A stretch of DNA of 64,000 nucleotides, taken from positions 1,860,001 through 1,924,000 of the forward strand of contig NZ_CP084742.1 in assembly GCF_020520285.1 (NCBI RefSeq), written 5' to 3'. This DNA comes from Pseudomonas sp. L5B5. Its GTDB lineage: Bacteria > Pseudomonadota > Gammaproteobacteria > Pseudomonadales > Pseudomonadaceae. Below the pieces are notes generated by a model. That model saw only the letters and a program-made list of their open reading frames with translations, had not been told where the DNA came from and did no database searches. Positions 63,705-64,000 of this stretch are shown here, one piece after another; within the stretch, counting starts at the first letter, position 1, and the number at the start of each line of letters is the position of its first letter. The position numbers were made by a program, and so were the translations under genes.

Positions 63705-64000
63705 CTAGAAAGTCACCCCGGCGATCAGAGCGATGTTGCAGTAAGGCTGGCACTCACCGGTGCGAACCACCGCACGGGCCTGGCGGCTGAGCACCTTGAA
63801 CGCTTCATGGCTCAGGAGCTGGCGCTGGCCCAGCTCGCCAGCGTCGGCAAGCGCTTCCAGCGCAGGCAACGGCGCTGGCCGCTTGAGCAGGATTTCCTCG
63901 GCCAGCACATGACGCTCCACTTGCATCTCGCTGAGCAGCACCTTGAGGGTGCCGAGAAAATCGGGAACACCGTGGGTCAGCGCCAGATCGATCAACTCGA
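63705..64000 (-). CDS. rbsD: D-ribose pyranase, 3' part (start off the right edge)
   Basis: The frame is open to the right window edge, giving about 98 C-terminal residues of a protein usually near 135-140. It matches RbsD/FucU mutarotases: [52 protein letters not shown] and [16 protein letters not shown]. RbsD interconverts pyranose and furanose forms of ribose before phosphorylation. Upstream genes of the rbs operon are presumably beyond the window. Confidence 0.92.
   Translation of the reverse strand, partial: ELIDLALTHGVPDFLGTLKVLLSEMQVERHVLAEEILLKRPAPLPALEALADAGELGQRQLLSHEAFKVLSRQARAVVRTGECQPYCNIALIAGVTF

Overview
The window looks like a Pseudomonas chromosome of the P. protegens / P. 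fluorescens lineage. The evidence is the high-GC coding style, the conserved thrS-infC-rpmI-rplT-pheS-pheT-ihfA-merR-tRNA-Pro block in the usual pseudomonad order, and a complete cyclic-lipopeptide synthetase locus whose domain order and adenylation codes read as an orfamide assembly line. No species was checked against a database; the assignment comes from sequence reading and family knowledge.

Region 1 (1-38,611): the lipopeptide locus. Three NRPS genes on the minus strand (ofaA, 2 modules; ofaB, 4 modules; ofaC, 4 modules plus two thioesterases) predict a decapeptide Leu-Glu-Thr-Ile/Val-Leu-Ser-Leu-Leu-Ser-Val. A starter condensation domain adds the fatty acid and the tandem TE closes the ring. 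macA and macB (macB runs off the left edge) follow and probably export the product. A LuxR-family regulator is divergently placed upstream of ofaA, and the roughly 590 bp between them contains several dyads that could be operators.

Region 2 (38,926-50,138): accessory transport and resistance genes. They are a TetR-controlled RND pump (permease plus adaptor), a three-gene minus-strand unit (MFS, unknown helical protein, MFS) with a divergent LysR regulator, and two pentapeptide-repeat genes. One of the two closely resembles Qnr topoisomerase-protection proteins. A decayed acyltransferase gene lies between them.

Region 3 (50,139-52,854): a decayed mobile island beside tRNA-Pro(GGG). It holds a multiply frameshifted tyrosine integrase next to the tRNA, truncated gene pieces, three small minus-strand genes and two look-alike terminators. 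Two of the small genes are translationally coupled and sit under a strong LexA-box candidate, so an SOS-inducible two-gene unit appears to have survived in an otherwise broken element.

Region 4 (52,943-60,241): the core translation operon thrS-infC-rpmI-rplT-pheS-pheT-ihfA-merR. infC probably starts at a rare AUU codon, and a perfect 15-bp hairpin stands ahead of pheS.

Region 5 (60,618-64,000): small housekeeping or conserved genes. These are a secreted small cysteine protein, a cold-shock protein, an I78-type lipoprotein, two short hypotheticals, a periplasmic nucleoside hydrolase and the 3' part of rbsD. The last two suggest salvage of ribonucleosides and ribose.
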